From: Utricularia gibba
Taxonomy: Eukaryota > Streptophyta > Magnoliopsida > Lamiales > Lentibulariaceae
Reading direction: 5' to 3'
NCBI GenBank assembly: GCA_002189035.1
Contig: CM007991.1
Location: 496,001-560,000 of the forward strand
Length of the DNA stretch: 64,000 bases
How positions within the stretch are numbered: the stretch's first letter is position 1; each line of letters begins with the position of its first letter. Of this stretch, positions 28,408 to 42,300 are shown in pieces. The notes under the pieces were generated by a model that searched no databases, had not been told where the DNA came from, and was given only the letters and a program-made list of their open reading frames with translations. Both the position numbers and the translations under genes were made by a program.

Positions 28408-30364
28408 CTGGGCTCAATTATTCACATTTGGAAGCACTTCCTCTCTGTCCATGTCTTGATCGCTTTTAGAATATGCACCACACCAGAAACAACAGTCTCA
28501 GAAGATCATAAATTAAAGGGATCAGACATGGTGATACTTCCTTCCACGTTTTCGTTTCCTGTCTAAATCATCTGCAAGGCTTAGACTTTCGTAGCAACGA
28601 AAGGGATGAGTTCTGATCACATATTTCGAGTGTCTGTAGACTTTTGATTGCCTGTTCAGACACCTCCACTGCCCATGTGGGCGTCTTATTGGGCAACATG
28701 GTGGGTAACTTTCAGTCACATCTCAACACACCAACTCCAGTTCATCAACCAGAATTTGGATGAGCAAACTGTTGAAGCTAAATACACAAAATATAAATTG
28801 TATTTAGTCTAATCAATTACTAATGAATTATAATTTATTATATATTTAATTATATTAATTTATTTTACAATATCTGATTGTGTGATAAAATATCTATATT
28901 TAATCTGATTAATACATATTTTTTTAAATGATTATAAATAATTTTTAAATCATAAATTAATCTAATTTTTGTTATTTAATTCCAATAGATCTAACATTCA
29001 AAAATTAAACTTAATTATTATTAGAAACCTATAATTTATTATATATATTAAAATATTATATTATTTTTATAAAAGATTTTATTAATGTTTTTTTGATGAG
29101 ACCTCGGGCTGTGATTGTGGGAGTAGTCACGTCAGACCTCAAGAGGCGGATCCGATACGTATCGGATACCCGTGTCACCGATAGGAGTATGCCATGCTTC
29201 TTCTCTACGCCACTTTCACCAGAAACTGGTCACATGATTCTACTTCGACTCTTGAAACCCATTTGGCTGACTTTACGCCTCTTCATGACGTATTCCTTGT
29301 ATTGGGAATGGCCTTCCTCTGGGGGCGTCTAATCAAACAGCTGTGATGCACTGCGCCCTTTGCCCTGCCTTTCTGTGCGGCTGCTACTTTTCTTCTCTCT
29401 GTTTATCAGACTGCAATGCGATCTTACTGCCAATACATGGAACACTCCTACACTGCAACAGCTACACAATTTCATACCGTTTCGACTTTCTAATCGAACA
29501 AGCTTCACAATGAACCAACTAAATCATCAAGTTCGGTGTTCTATCATCACTATCAGGGCAACTAACTGCTCAGAAATCCTTTCTCATCTCTCTCAGGCAA
29601 AAGAGAGTGATTGTCCATTGCTGATCAAGCATTGGTTTGCCTCCTCACCTCGGGCAACTGTGAGAGTGGATGCAGATTGACACCTGTTTAACAAATCCAT
29701 CTGTTCTTTTTTTCTTTTTTTGCAGGAAAATGAGCACCTGTCAACATAAAATTACATCAACATATGTGAATTGGGAGCTACGGGGAACCATCTTTTCCAA
29801 TACTGGTTTACTTCATGGAAAGAAAGACCAAGGATGGACAAACTCGCTTCCCTGTCATAGATATAGCTGACATTTGGTAGATGACGACTCGCATGGCATC
29901 GAATCTGCAGCCATCACTTCCCTTCGACTTCGTTTTTCCGTGGTGGCAAATAGAATGGGAGGCAGCTTTACAATGTTATGCTGGAAAGATGGAGCGCGCC
30001 CCCACAAAAGCCAGCAGGCCAAATAGTCGAATCTGAAGAGCAACGTCTAGTGACATTAGGATAGGGTTTAGCACGATCAACATAGTGGTCCTTGACAGAC
30101 ATATGCAAGGTTCACTAGAGAATGTATAACGAGAAAAATGCAAACGCGATCCTAGAAACAAATTCAGCTTTGCTGTTGTTTTCTATTTCTACCCCGACTT
30201 TAAGATCAATTATTTTCCCAGCTTGGGAAGGTTTGCAAAACTTAGGGTGGAGACAATGATGTGAAAGCCGAAGATTAAGAAAAGGCATCCCCTAAGATTA
30301 TCAGTTGAACGCTAAAATCGCATTACCACAGAGAAGGATAGCTGTGAGACATGGGCTGACAAAG
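28408..30364. other. Spacer between the HMA gene and NUP205
   Basis: About 28740-29080 is very AT-rich. About 29090-29880 is more balanced and has open frames on the plus strand (29093-29332, 29360-29680), but no domain or homologue is recognised. An 18-bp palindrome sits at 29150-29167. The last few hundred bases are probably the NUP205 3' untranslated region. Confidence 0.4.
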
Positions 30365-33300
30365 TTAAGCAGCAAGCTTCTTAACCGTCATCTCCTTTAG
30401 AGACCGAGATAACCTAAAGAAAATTTTGAGGCTCTGCCCTACTTTATCCTGCAAAAGCAACCGTAGAGCAAATGTGAATGAACAGAGCTACATGCTACAG
30501 GAGAAAATAAGCACAGTGCAATTTAAATAATAACCACAGGTTTCAAAACTTTCGAGTATGAAAGGTGAATCTTTAAAATGTACGATACAGATGTGGCCTT
30601 GTGTAGATGCCAAACCTTTATGCTAGGGATGTGATGCCCCAGAACGCACACAATAGAGGACACTCAATAGACGTAAAGCAATTGCACAAGTATGCGCAGC
30701 CACCCAGAGCAAAAAAGTGCTTTTTGTGACTCACAACTCAAACCATGTTTTCTGCATGCTATTAACCATCACCCAAGCAACACACCACAAAGCCCTATGG
30801 ATTTTTGATTGAATTATCATACAGCCAAATCTTACTGGAAGTAAGGAAAAATCAGCATGTTAATATACGGAAACACAAGAGAATATTTACCTCATTCATC
30901 AATTCAAATTTTTCGAGAATCAGATTTAGTTCTCCCAAAAGAGCATGATCATCCATTCGAGTAATAATTTCACTGCAATGTGTGAGACAAGCGTCAGATA
31001 ACGGCCATAACTTTGTGCATGTGAAATGCAAATAGACTTTTTTTCTCAGTGTTAAAAGAAATTACGCGTACCTATTCTGGAAATGTACAAGGGTAATATT
31101 CATAATATTTTTTGCAATAAGAAGCAAATAAACGATAAGCTGATTTGCATGTCCAGCTGCCCGGCACATGCCAATCATTGCAACACCTGTCCTGTAACAA
31201 GAAAGACAGAACCACTCAAAATTCAGAGCTTCGCCATGTGATAATCATGAAAACCATGCATTGTTTATCTTACGCGCACAATAAACAAAGGATGCTTGAG
31301 AATATATCCAGTACAAGAGCAGATTCAGTTTTGTTGACTATGTTTTTATAAAAGCAAGGAAATTAAAATTTTAAATCCCCGCATACCTGTTCTTTATACT
31401 TTCTGAAGACGACATATAATCTCTTTGTACATACAAATCGATGATTTGATCTACTTCCTGTCTCGAGAACTCTGTAATGTCCTTGATCTGGAATTTTGAA
31501 AGAAAAGTTTATACTGAGATCAATACCACTGAATGCTAACCCGCTTAAGGTATGCAAATGTACCTTGTTGAGAAGTAGAAATTTTTCCCCAGTAATTGTT
31601 TCAAGTGCATTTGCCAAATAACCGAGAAAAGAAACAAGTAAAAATAAAGTTGGCTGTTGTGATGCAGCTGGAGCATTGTAATCAGTAGGGAGATCAATAA
31701 CCTGGAGAATACACAAAAAATGTAATATCATATCTATTATTTCTAGAACAGGGGTTTATCCCAATTTATATAGAATCAGTTCAGCATACCGGTAACATCA
31801 ATGATTTCTTGGTGACAAGAGAATGGAGATAAGAGCTCAAACTAACACAAAGTCTGGCTAAACTCAAACCAGCTTCCCTCTTGATCTAGAGAATCAACGT
31901 TATAAACAATGTGTCAACTTACAATATAAAATGAGTTCAATGACGGTGATTACCTCTGATTGCAAAGCTGCTGAAGAGAAGACTTCTGGCTGACGAGAAA
32001 AAACTGAACGAATAATTACAAAAATTCTTTGGATGAATCCGTAGTCATCACTTTCTTCGTAAGGCCAAACCTAATCAATACCACTAAACTTTTAGCATGA
32101 CAAATATTTCAGAGAAATAGTAACTTGATGACCGCATAAAAAATATGTTTCAGAAAGCAAGTGCATATGCACAAATTCCTTGCAGCATCTTAAAATAATT
32201 TGAAATTTAACAGATCCTTTGGCTATTCACCTTGCTTATCAGGCTCACAACAAGAAACATTAGTTCTAATGTCAATCCATCTGTATCCAGTGGATCTTCA
32301 TGGAGAATTTGATCAAACAGCGTCTGATGGCCTCTAATGAACTCCATTATTTCACGGGCAACTTTATTCTTCATCTGTTAAAAAACATGAGCAGATATAA
32401 TTATATCCATTACTCCATTTCTCACAAAGAAAAAACAACAGCAGGTATACCTACACAAACAAGAGCAAGCTTTGAACTTGTTAAGCTATGGTAGGCAGCT
32501 TAGAAACAAGATGGTGAATTTGCGTAAATGTAAACGTGCGAAGATTTGAGCTAGTACAATTTTCCCTCTTAACCATATATTATCCCATGCACATTCACCC
32601 ACCATTTTTTCTTGCTATGATCATATATTGTGGAACACATCTTAAGAAATACAAGATCACACATCGCCAACCTTGTAAGATCATTTTAATTATAATGGGC
32701 AGCTGTAACAGATATTGATCACTGAATCATTTAAAAATCAGGCTGTTTGTTTTCAGCAATACATAAAGTGAAGTGTAGGGTTAATTTTCCAAAGGCTCAT
32801 AAATAGTAAAGAAATGGAGAATAATACTCATCGAAAAAAGAAGCATCAACAGGTAAATTCATCAAACCGCAGTGTTGATTTAAGGACTGCTGAGATCGTA
32901 AAAGGGTAAAGATGTGAACCTCAAGAAACTCTGAAGCATCCACAAGTGACGTCAAGGAAAACAAGTATCTTAGGATAGGAGCAGCCACCAATCTCTTTCT
33001 ATCCACATCAACGGAATTTTTTCCAGTCCTGGGACCAAAACGCTGGAATTTTCCCCGAGGAAAAACTAAAGATCATTCCAGTTCCTTTGCATTTCTAAAA
33101 ATAAAACTTGCAATGGAGATACACATTTTATACCTTGACAGGAAGAGATAATGCTTTGCATGACGAAATATGCTGGAGGGAACCCATAGACATGAGAACC
33201 TGCAGTCCTGATTTGCCATACTTGTAACTTATCCTTAGAAGAAGTGATATTTCAGCTTCAAGGGTGAAGAGATGCTGCATGGAGGTAATAGAATGACCGC

Positions 33301-36300
33301 CATCCTGAATCGAGAGATGGGGAATAAAGAAATTACATAAAAAGGAATAACATTTCCACAGCTGAAAACAACCATCTTTTGAAAAGAAAAAAAAATAATT
33401 ACATAAAAGGTTTATTTGAGCAATAGAGAACTGCAAAAAATGAGCAAAAACTTTGGTGATGCACTGTCATATTTTCAAAAGGATAGAGCATACCTCGTAT
33501 GCAAAATTACTGATGCTTGAAAAGCAAGCCCTCAAAAAACCTCTACTTTGGAGTTGGCAACAGAAAAACTTCTCACGATCAATACATATCAAAGCATCCA
33601 ACACATATAGTGACATGGTTTTTATCATTTCACTTCCCTGAGTAGCATCCTTGATAACCTAAAGAGGATGAAGAAGTTGGGAGGGAGGGTTGAATAAAAT
33701 TTCCATCACAATAAGACTCGTTTTTTAAATACCCTCACCAGAAAAAAACCACATCAGGAAAAATAAAAGAACGTCAGAGAAGGCAAAAGAAAAATAAAAA
33801 ACCTTATCCAGAAAGGGCTGGCATTCCTTTCTTATAATTGAAAAATTAAGATTTTCCAATTCACACTGGTCCTTGTCAACCTGTACACATTGTGAACCAT
33901 GAGTTCTCATTGATGATCCAAAAACACCTGAAATATTAGAAGTCGATAAGTTGACAAACCTCATCTAGGTCCAAATCTTCATCTAGCTCTTCAAATGAAA
34001 AGAACTGAAGTATCATCACTGAAACATCTGAATCAAGCACGTGCCGGCAGTACTGGAGATAACTCAGCAGTACCGCATATTGCCTACATAAAGGGCCAAA
34101 AGAAACATGAAAAATGATAGAAAAAAAAAGAGCACTTTAATTTTCAGCATATTGATAGGCAGCCAGTCCAATTCATACGTCAATACCGTTTTCTCAAAGC
34201 TTCTGAGGAATCATGTCTGAGAACAGCAATAATAAGCTTGAACAAAATAGAATGGCAAGAGCCATTGGGCATTTTTTTGGTCATGATCACGTCAAAGCTA
34301 CTAACTGTATCAGGAGTCAACTCCCTGAGGAAGGCAAATCTTTCATTGCGTAATTTGGCCATGCATGTGAGACCAACCTTGGTATAGGAATGACCAAAAG
34401 AATATCAGATAACTTCAGAAGAAGTTGAATAACTTGGACATAAATCCTCGGTTTACCATTAGTGTCTTATACCTGCGTCAACACTTGTGCAGTCTTTAAG
34501 GGACACTCGGGAGAACCAGATGCATCCAGTGTAGAGTCCAATATTCTGTTCACGCATACCTTGGCTTAGTAACATCGAGCTAGAAACATATGTAGAATAG
34601 ATGATAACTTACTGAAATATTATCTCAGAGGGATTCTCAAGGAATGACACCCTTTGAGATATGCAAACCTGAAAGAAGAAGAGATAGAAGGGCATGAAAA
34701 TATTTTGAACATAGGCTTACCATAATCCACAAGAAATATGCTTTGAATGTATAACATGAGGCCTTAAAGAAGAAAAGATAATGATTAGTGTCAGAACATG
34801 TACCTCTACAATTTGAGACCAACTGCTTACAAAATGAAGTTGAGCAGCTTGCTCTTCAAGGTTCTTGTTGTATTTCCAGCCCCATCTCAATAGTTGTTGA
34901 ATTGCATTTCTTGCTTCATTCAACTCGGCCTCAACAACAAGGGAGTTAAGCTGGCTGCACTTCTGTAGGAAAAAAAAAATGGCATTGTAGCTTGTGCATT
35001 TTCTTATATGAATACAAAAAAGCAACCGCATAAAATGGACCTGCCACAGTCTTTCTCTAAACAATGCTAGGTCAATTAGTCGATCACCACGCTCTGAGAT
35101 ATAATAAACACCAGTTTCCAGATCCGTTGAGCTGGAAAGAACATCTTGGGCCTGCAAACAGAACAGATAAGAACCTTCGTGCGTGCAAAAGAAAAAAAAA
35201 CGCTACTTGTCCAGCAGAGCCGTCATCTTACCATGGATAAATACTTTGAACTAGATACAAACTGAGACATCTTTAGAATACCATCCGCAGCTTTATAATG
35301 GATGGCGTCCAGAAATTCCAGTATCTATTACATTCATGTTGGAAAATAATTCTATTAAAGAACAGCCAAGGACGGATAAAAATGAGATATGCAGTGATGC
35401 GTCAATCAATGTATGATGCAACTTTGACAAAAGTGCAATTCCTAACAGACATTAGCATACTAGAGTCATTCGAAAGTTCTCAAACTGTGAAATGATTATT
35501 ATAAATAATGCCCGACTAGTAAACAAATACGAAGTTCTATACAAACTCCTAATAATCCAACACGAAATCTGGACAATGGATGATGGCGTTTGTTAGTCCT
35601 TAAAATTAGATAGCAGCATTACCTTATTCCTTCTAATTACACCACTTGCAGCAGCATCAAGTACATTTTGATGTGTAAAGGAAGCTAAATCATCATCAAT
35701 GTCATGTTCAGCTTGTCTCCCACCAAACAATTCAGTGAGTATATATCTGCATGCATTGCGGTGATTGGCATCCTCCATCTCAGCTGAATGTAGCTCAAAG
35801 GATAAAATCTTCAACAACCATGCTCTCTGGAGCATAAAGACCAATCCACAGTACGCATTAGGTTAGAAACCCAAAGGAATCCCTATGCTGATGAGAGGTT
35901 AGAGGTAAGAACCTGATGAAGGGAGCTTATACGAAGTACTTGATTAGAATCACTCTTCAAAAAGGGAGTAGCACATAAAACATTCAGATGCTGATATTAT
36001 CCCATCATTGGCCCAAAAAAAAAAAGAATTAGTCTAAAATGCTGATTGGCGAGAGGAATATAACAAAAACTAAAATAAAAGTAATGGGAGAAGAGGAAAA
36101 CCTTAGCAAAGAAATAGTACTTTTTGGTACATAACAAGTCCATTGTAGGAGAAGAAGTCATCGGATTGACGCACAACTCATATAGCAGCTGAAAACAGTA
36201 AAAATGAATCATAACAAGTTTGAACAAAACATAATTTAAGACATGCAAACAGCCGGTTAAAAAATAAAAATACTAGAACAGTAATCCATAAACATCAAAT

Positions 36301-39300
36301 AAACCAGTAAAGTTTTCAAACCTGGAAACCAAACTCATGAAGCAGGGCATTAACATCAGGCTTTGCAAGCTTATCTAAAATATCAAGCAGAACCTTCAAG
36401 CAACTACAATGAGAACACAAAACATGTTAAATGCCTTTCCCATCAGAGAAATGGAGAATCAAGTAAGAAAGCAAGCACGTGTAGAGTTTCATATAAACTC
36501 TTGATGATAAGAACCTGTAGTGAAATTTTGGTTGAAGGATTGATCTTTCCACAGGGCCAGTGACGTCAAACTTAAGCAACAGGTGGGTAATATTTGGTGC
36601 TGGTCTACTAATATTCTCGATTAGAAGCTGAGAAATGTAGTCGCATTTTTAGTTCCTGAATATACTGAGGACCGAAACACTAAACTGGCTTTTCAAGCAA
36701 ACTCCAAATAAAATTAAAAAAAAAACCACAATTTTAACTGAACCCCATACACAAAAACACACAGAAAAACTTGTTGCATCTGCAATTTCTCTAGGCTCTG
36801 TATCCTAAATATTTCCAGATAAAAGAATACAGCCACAACACCCAAAACAGTGCTGCATAAAAGCAATTAAGGATTGTGCAAGGCCCCTCGAACTGCAATG
36901 GAAGGAAATCATCTAGTATAAGCTTACTTGCATAATCAATACACCACTATCCATACTGCTATCTTCAATTACTTGGCACTCTTCAGATCGCAGCTCTAAG
37001 CATGCTGCATAATCTTCAGTCAAGGGAGTAGCGTAGTTATTTTTCAATAGCAATGCAGGAAGCCCAATCATGCGTTCACTGCAGTGAACAAGGTAACAAG
37101 ACATAGTCGATACAAATTTGATGAGTAGAACAGCAAGTGAAATCAACAAAGAATCAGAACACTTGCCTTAGAATTTTCATTATCTTGATTGAATACAACT
37201 GAATCTGAGGATCAAAATCATATCTAATGTATTCTAATAAAGTCACAATTTGATTAGGATCTTGTGCGAGTATGACATCCAACGGCTGCATCCATGAAAC
37301 AAACAGGAAGCCAAAAAATATGTTATCTGCACTTGAAAAGATATGAAAGCTGATTGCCTATTTGACGTCCAGATGAAAATAATTAAAAATTCATTGCATG
37401 CACAAAAAAGTAAAGATAAAAGTAAATGAAGTATCAGGGAAACAAGTGGTCATACACACTGCATAATGGGCATACTTCTCTCCTTACACTAAGTAAATAA
37501 GGATAACCAACCATTCAGTAAGATGAAGGCTCAACCATTTGTTATAATTTTTGAAGTACGCCCATATTCTAGTTTCATCTAGTAAAACAGCATTGCATCA
37601 AAAACCCCATTACCTAATTGGAGGGGAGTTGTAGAAGTCCAAAAACCATATAAAATCCCTTCCCTTTATTACCTTTCAGTTTTTCCTAATGCAAATGTCT
37701 CTCATCAATTTTCTCAAGCCTTCTATTGACAATCAATATTTTCTGGAAACCATTGTGCTTCTCACAGATGTTATAAATATATGCAACTGAATGCATGGGT
37801 TTACTCAGAAGATTCACAATAGAATATGCATACCCTAAACTGGAGCTTCTTTGAACCTCTCCCTTTCGGTTCCAACATACCCTAGCATATTCCGATCTCC
37901 GGAACAAAGTGACTTGACCGATAGGGAGAGGAAAGTTGATATACCAACTTGGTAAGAGATGCAAAAGATAGATTAATAATCTAAAAAATTAAAATTAAAT
38001 CAATACCCACTGACGAAGATGGAGAAGACAAAACTCAAATTATCGCCATGGTGTTCAACCCACAAAAAAGAATATCAATTTCACCTGATACAAAGGGCGC
38101 CATAAATCAGAAACAGTTGAATCCTTTTCCAAAACCAGAAAAATGATTTCCATGGAAAGCAAAACAGCTTTCTCAACCAGTTGCCCGTAAATTTGATGCG
38201 TCCGATCCCGAATGAGAAAATTTACTCCAGGTAAAAGGATAGACATAACATTTCGAAACAGAGCTTTCCCGCTCATAAAGTCCTGCACGACACCCACCAT
38301 AAAAACATTAAAAATTTGGTCGTCAATATCAAGAAAGATACTGCATAAGTCAGCAAATGCAAAAATATAAAACATCACCAATCCTTCTGTTCTAAAAAGC
38401 ACAATGCCGAAGTGATTCAGGAGTAACACGCACTTAGACAGACACGCTAGAGGAAAAAACAAGGTAATCGTGTGCCACACAAAACTTTTTCAAAAGCCTC
38501 AGATCATGATGACCCCAGCCTCCTTGTCAACAATGTCCATTTTAGCTCAATGCTCTTAACCATACGCTTAACTAAGAAGTTGGCATGGGATGAAGTTGAG
38601 TCTCTGCTGGAAAAAAATACCTCAACAAGAGTTGAGGAAACATACTCTTAGTCAATAATGGTATGCTGGTGTTCAAATGTAGGAGTCTCATATTCACTCT
38701 CCTTGGTTGGTCAGCATCATTACCAATTTTTGCATACTACCAACCAGAAGGCCTAAAGCTATATCTGACACTCCTGTGACCCACCATCCTAATTGTTTTG
38801 TCTGATTTGCAACCAAAAAAATGAAAACTTCCAGGGGTAATACCCTTCAATACTCTAATCAAGCATCACTGACTCCACGTTTTGGATTGATTCAATATAT
38901 TTGAATCACTTAGACTCGATAATTTCTAAACGTGATTTGTGTGGCATTTTTCCCAAGGGTATACTTCCATCCATTAGGGTGGATCCCAAACCGAGAATAT
39001 AAGACGACTTGGGGGAGTTCAACAACTAACTCATTTCAGAAAAAGGAACCCACTGAAGCCCAACCTCCCCACCCACCCCTCAACCAAAAAGAGGGACGAA
39101 CTCAAAGGGAATTTATCATTGCTGAAGCACCAAAAAATGGGGAATATATACCCTCATGATTTCCACCACAGGAAGCTGGATGCCAGGTTGCGGAGACAGC
39201 CCCATTGCCGAAGTTTGAGAATGGCCACCTACAGCACCAATGTCATCCTCGAAGACATTGTACATGCTCAACATCCTACAGTGCAGGGTCTCAAGTTTAA

Positions 39301-42300
39301 ATATATCATTCTTAGTCCACTGGGGATGCAAAAATAGCTCAAGGCATCCCATATAAAGTAAATATCAACATAGCAAAGGATATAGAACTGCATTATGGAT
39401 AATTATAGTAGCTAAGTGTATCAATTTTAAGTATACGGTTTACTATAGAAGGATGAAGCAACTCACATCTGAAAATGCTTTAAACATCCTATAATCAGCT
39501 GCCATTTCTCTGAAACATTGGCATAGGCCCTTTGAGGGAATGGAGCAAATATGTAATCATATATAAATCTGAAGATGCCAATAAATCTGAAAAAAGACAC
39601 CAGCAGACAAAAGATTCACCAGAAGTAACTAAATGCTATACCGAAAATAGTACAATGTAAAACGTTCATATTACCTACGGCCCCTGTCACTGAAATCTCT
39701 TTCCTCTAAAATAAGGGTGTTTACTAGATTAATGAACGATATAGTAGAAGGGTATTGCTCAGTCTGTGCTTCGATTTCATTCAACTCAAATCTCATATCA
39801 TAAACCTGCATGCGGAAAAGAACATTAAATGCTATTTACAACATTATTCAACAATGCAAAATTTGGACTGAGGCAAAATTAATTAAACAATAAAATCCCC
39901 TCCGAAAATTATACCACTAGTGCTCTACCCACCTACTTGTGCCCCAAAATCCCAACCGAGTAACCTCTTACAACTTATATCAAAATTAACCTTCTTGAAC
40001 CAGCCTTGAAAAAAATGATGAGAAAAAACATCTAAAGAAGATATTATTATCATCATAAGATGGTTTTGACCAGCATTCTGTTCAGAGAACCTGTGTATCT
40101 ATCAACTGCCCACTTTGCCCATCATTTGGCCTGACAACGACAGGAAGGTCATACTGCTCCAGGTATCTCCATATTGTATCTTTCATAACAGGTGAGACAT
40201 TGACGAAACAAGAAATTGCATTACGTAGAGCACCCTACATGCTCAAAACCACAGATCAGTCAGTAGAGGAACAAATTGAAAGCAACAATCAATTTATAAA
40301 CCAGGCGGTCGTGCATATCAAACAAACCTTGAGATACGGAGGAACGTTCTCGTAACTAAGTAGCTTAAATAACGGCTCTATGTTAGGGAACCAATTCTTA
40401 CGATGATGAGGACTTCCATTTTCCATAACCTATCAGATTGGGAAAAAAAAATCATTGAGAAAGACAAAGCCCATGGCATCAATATACCATATAACTCACA
40501 GAGACCATGAGTAAGTGCTCTTAAAATATAGGATGCTATACTTTCTTTTGATGAAAAAGAATAGGCTTCAATCCGACCAATTCACTATGGAGGTCAACAT
40601 GTGCAGGTGAAAGAAAATCAGCTCTGCTAAAAACAGACTAAATATTGTTTATGAATTACTAAATTCACCTGTTTCAGAACATTCAAATATGCCAACAGTG
40701 CTTTCGCATCTCCATGCTGAAATTCTGGCAATAATGCTCCAGAAATCTGCAATGCCTGTTTGTTTCTTTCTTCGTAAATGGATATGCAGTCAAACATCAT
40801 GGTCCAACTTATAGATGCAAAAACCTTCCCTTGAAGCAACTCAAAAACTTTTAACGCCCCCTCCTGATTGCAAGCCTAACTCAACAAAGCAACATCTACA
40901 ACAATAAAATTTAAAAAATAAAACTGTAAAAAGAATGCTTGCTTTCACTTACCAAGGCACTCAACATATTCAAAAAAGCCACAAGTGTGTGGAAGTTTGT
41001 ATGATCTTCACCAGCAAACTTCACAAATGTCCAAATAGCATCGTTACCAATCAGCAACTCTGGTTCGTTCTAAAATCAATTCCAAGGATTGTTAGCATTT
41101 ATATTCCTATTCATACAGTAAAAAGTGAAGGCACATGACGTCATAAATAATGCCAAGAATGAAAACAAATTAACAGACGCGCATGATTGTTCTGCCTTTT
41201 GGAAATCAGATTTCAAAATTCTTCTAATTCTCCATATTAATAAGAAGTGGACATAAGCTACCACAAAATATGATTTTCAAAATCAGCAAAGAAGACAGAT
41301 AATTATAAAAAAAAATAGTGCTAAAAAGAGGAGTGAAACCCTTACAGGGGTAGATTATAAAATCTAATTATTTCACATGGTTAGTTACGGGATGTTCGTT
41401 TCATTTTTTGAATGCAAAGATAATGAGTGAGTGGCTTCTCACCAAAAACTCCCAGAGACCAGCCACACTAAGAAACCACTCATCTTAGGAAACTTGACAT
41501 TAGTGTTTCCAAACGCAAAACAGTCACAAGTTTATCAATGCATGAAAACATCAGAAAGCATCTAGTTCCGGTCCATGCAGATGAGAACAGTAATCAAAGT
41601 AAGTTACACGTATTGATAACAAAACAGCATCTTCACCTTATAAATTTCACCAACGAACTCCAAAAGGGACATAAAAGGCTGAGTCCCAGCATCAGGTGCT
41701 TCACGGGGATGCCCACCACTTTCATTCAAATGGCCAACCAGACCAGAAGCATAATACGGAATGTTCACATTCATAGCTTTTTCTTTGGCTTCTGTTACCT
41801 AATCAAATGATCAAAAAGAAACAATGCCCAGGTGTTTTAGCAAATGTAGTTCATATTCATTGAAATGACAGATTATCCAGACCTTGTCTCTTGCAATGGG
41901 AGAGGAAAGAAAGAAACTCATTTGCTTGTGAAGATAACCATAGTACACATAGGTCATATCTTCATCATCATTCTGCATGAAATATTAAACATCAATCTGC
42001 GTGCTCAACAGTAGTGAACTGAAACGCAGAAAAACAGTTTCTACTATTTATTGACCAATTTCACATGCATACGTGCTTTTATGCCGGCCAATAACATTAT
42101 ATAAACCAGCAAGAAACTAAATGATTAAAAACATCGGTAATGAAATTCCCATCATTAAGAGTAACCAAGCAACAGCAAGAGCTAGCAAAATGATCACAAA
42201 CCATTAATGATAAGGATAATTTTCCGCTAATCCAAGAAGCCAAATTCATTGGTAGGTATGGTGAGGAGGTGGCGACCATTTTCAACATCTAAAAATAGGT

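Noticed and set aside
29093-29680. Plus-strand frames of 79 and 106 codons
   Set aside because: There is no recognisable homology, signal or splice context. The 106-codon frame has a hydrophobic start but no family features.
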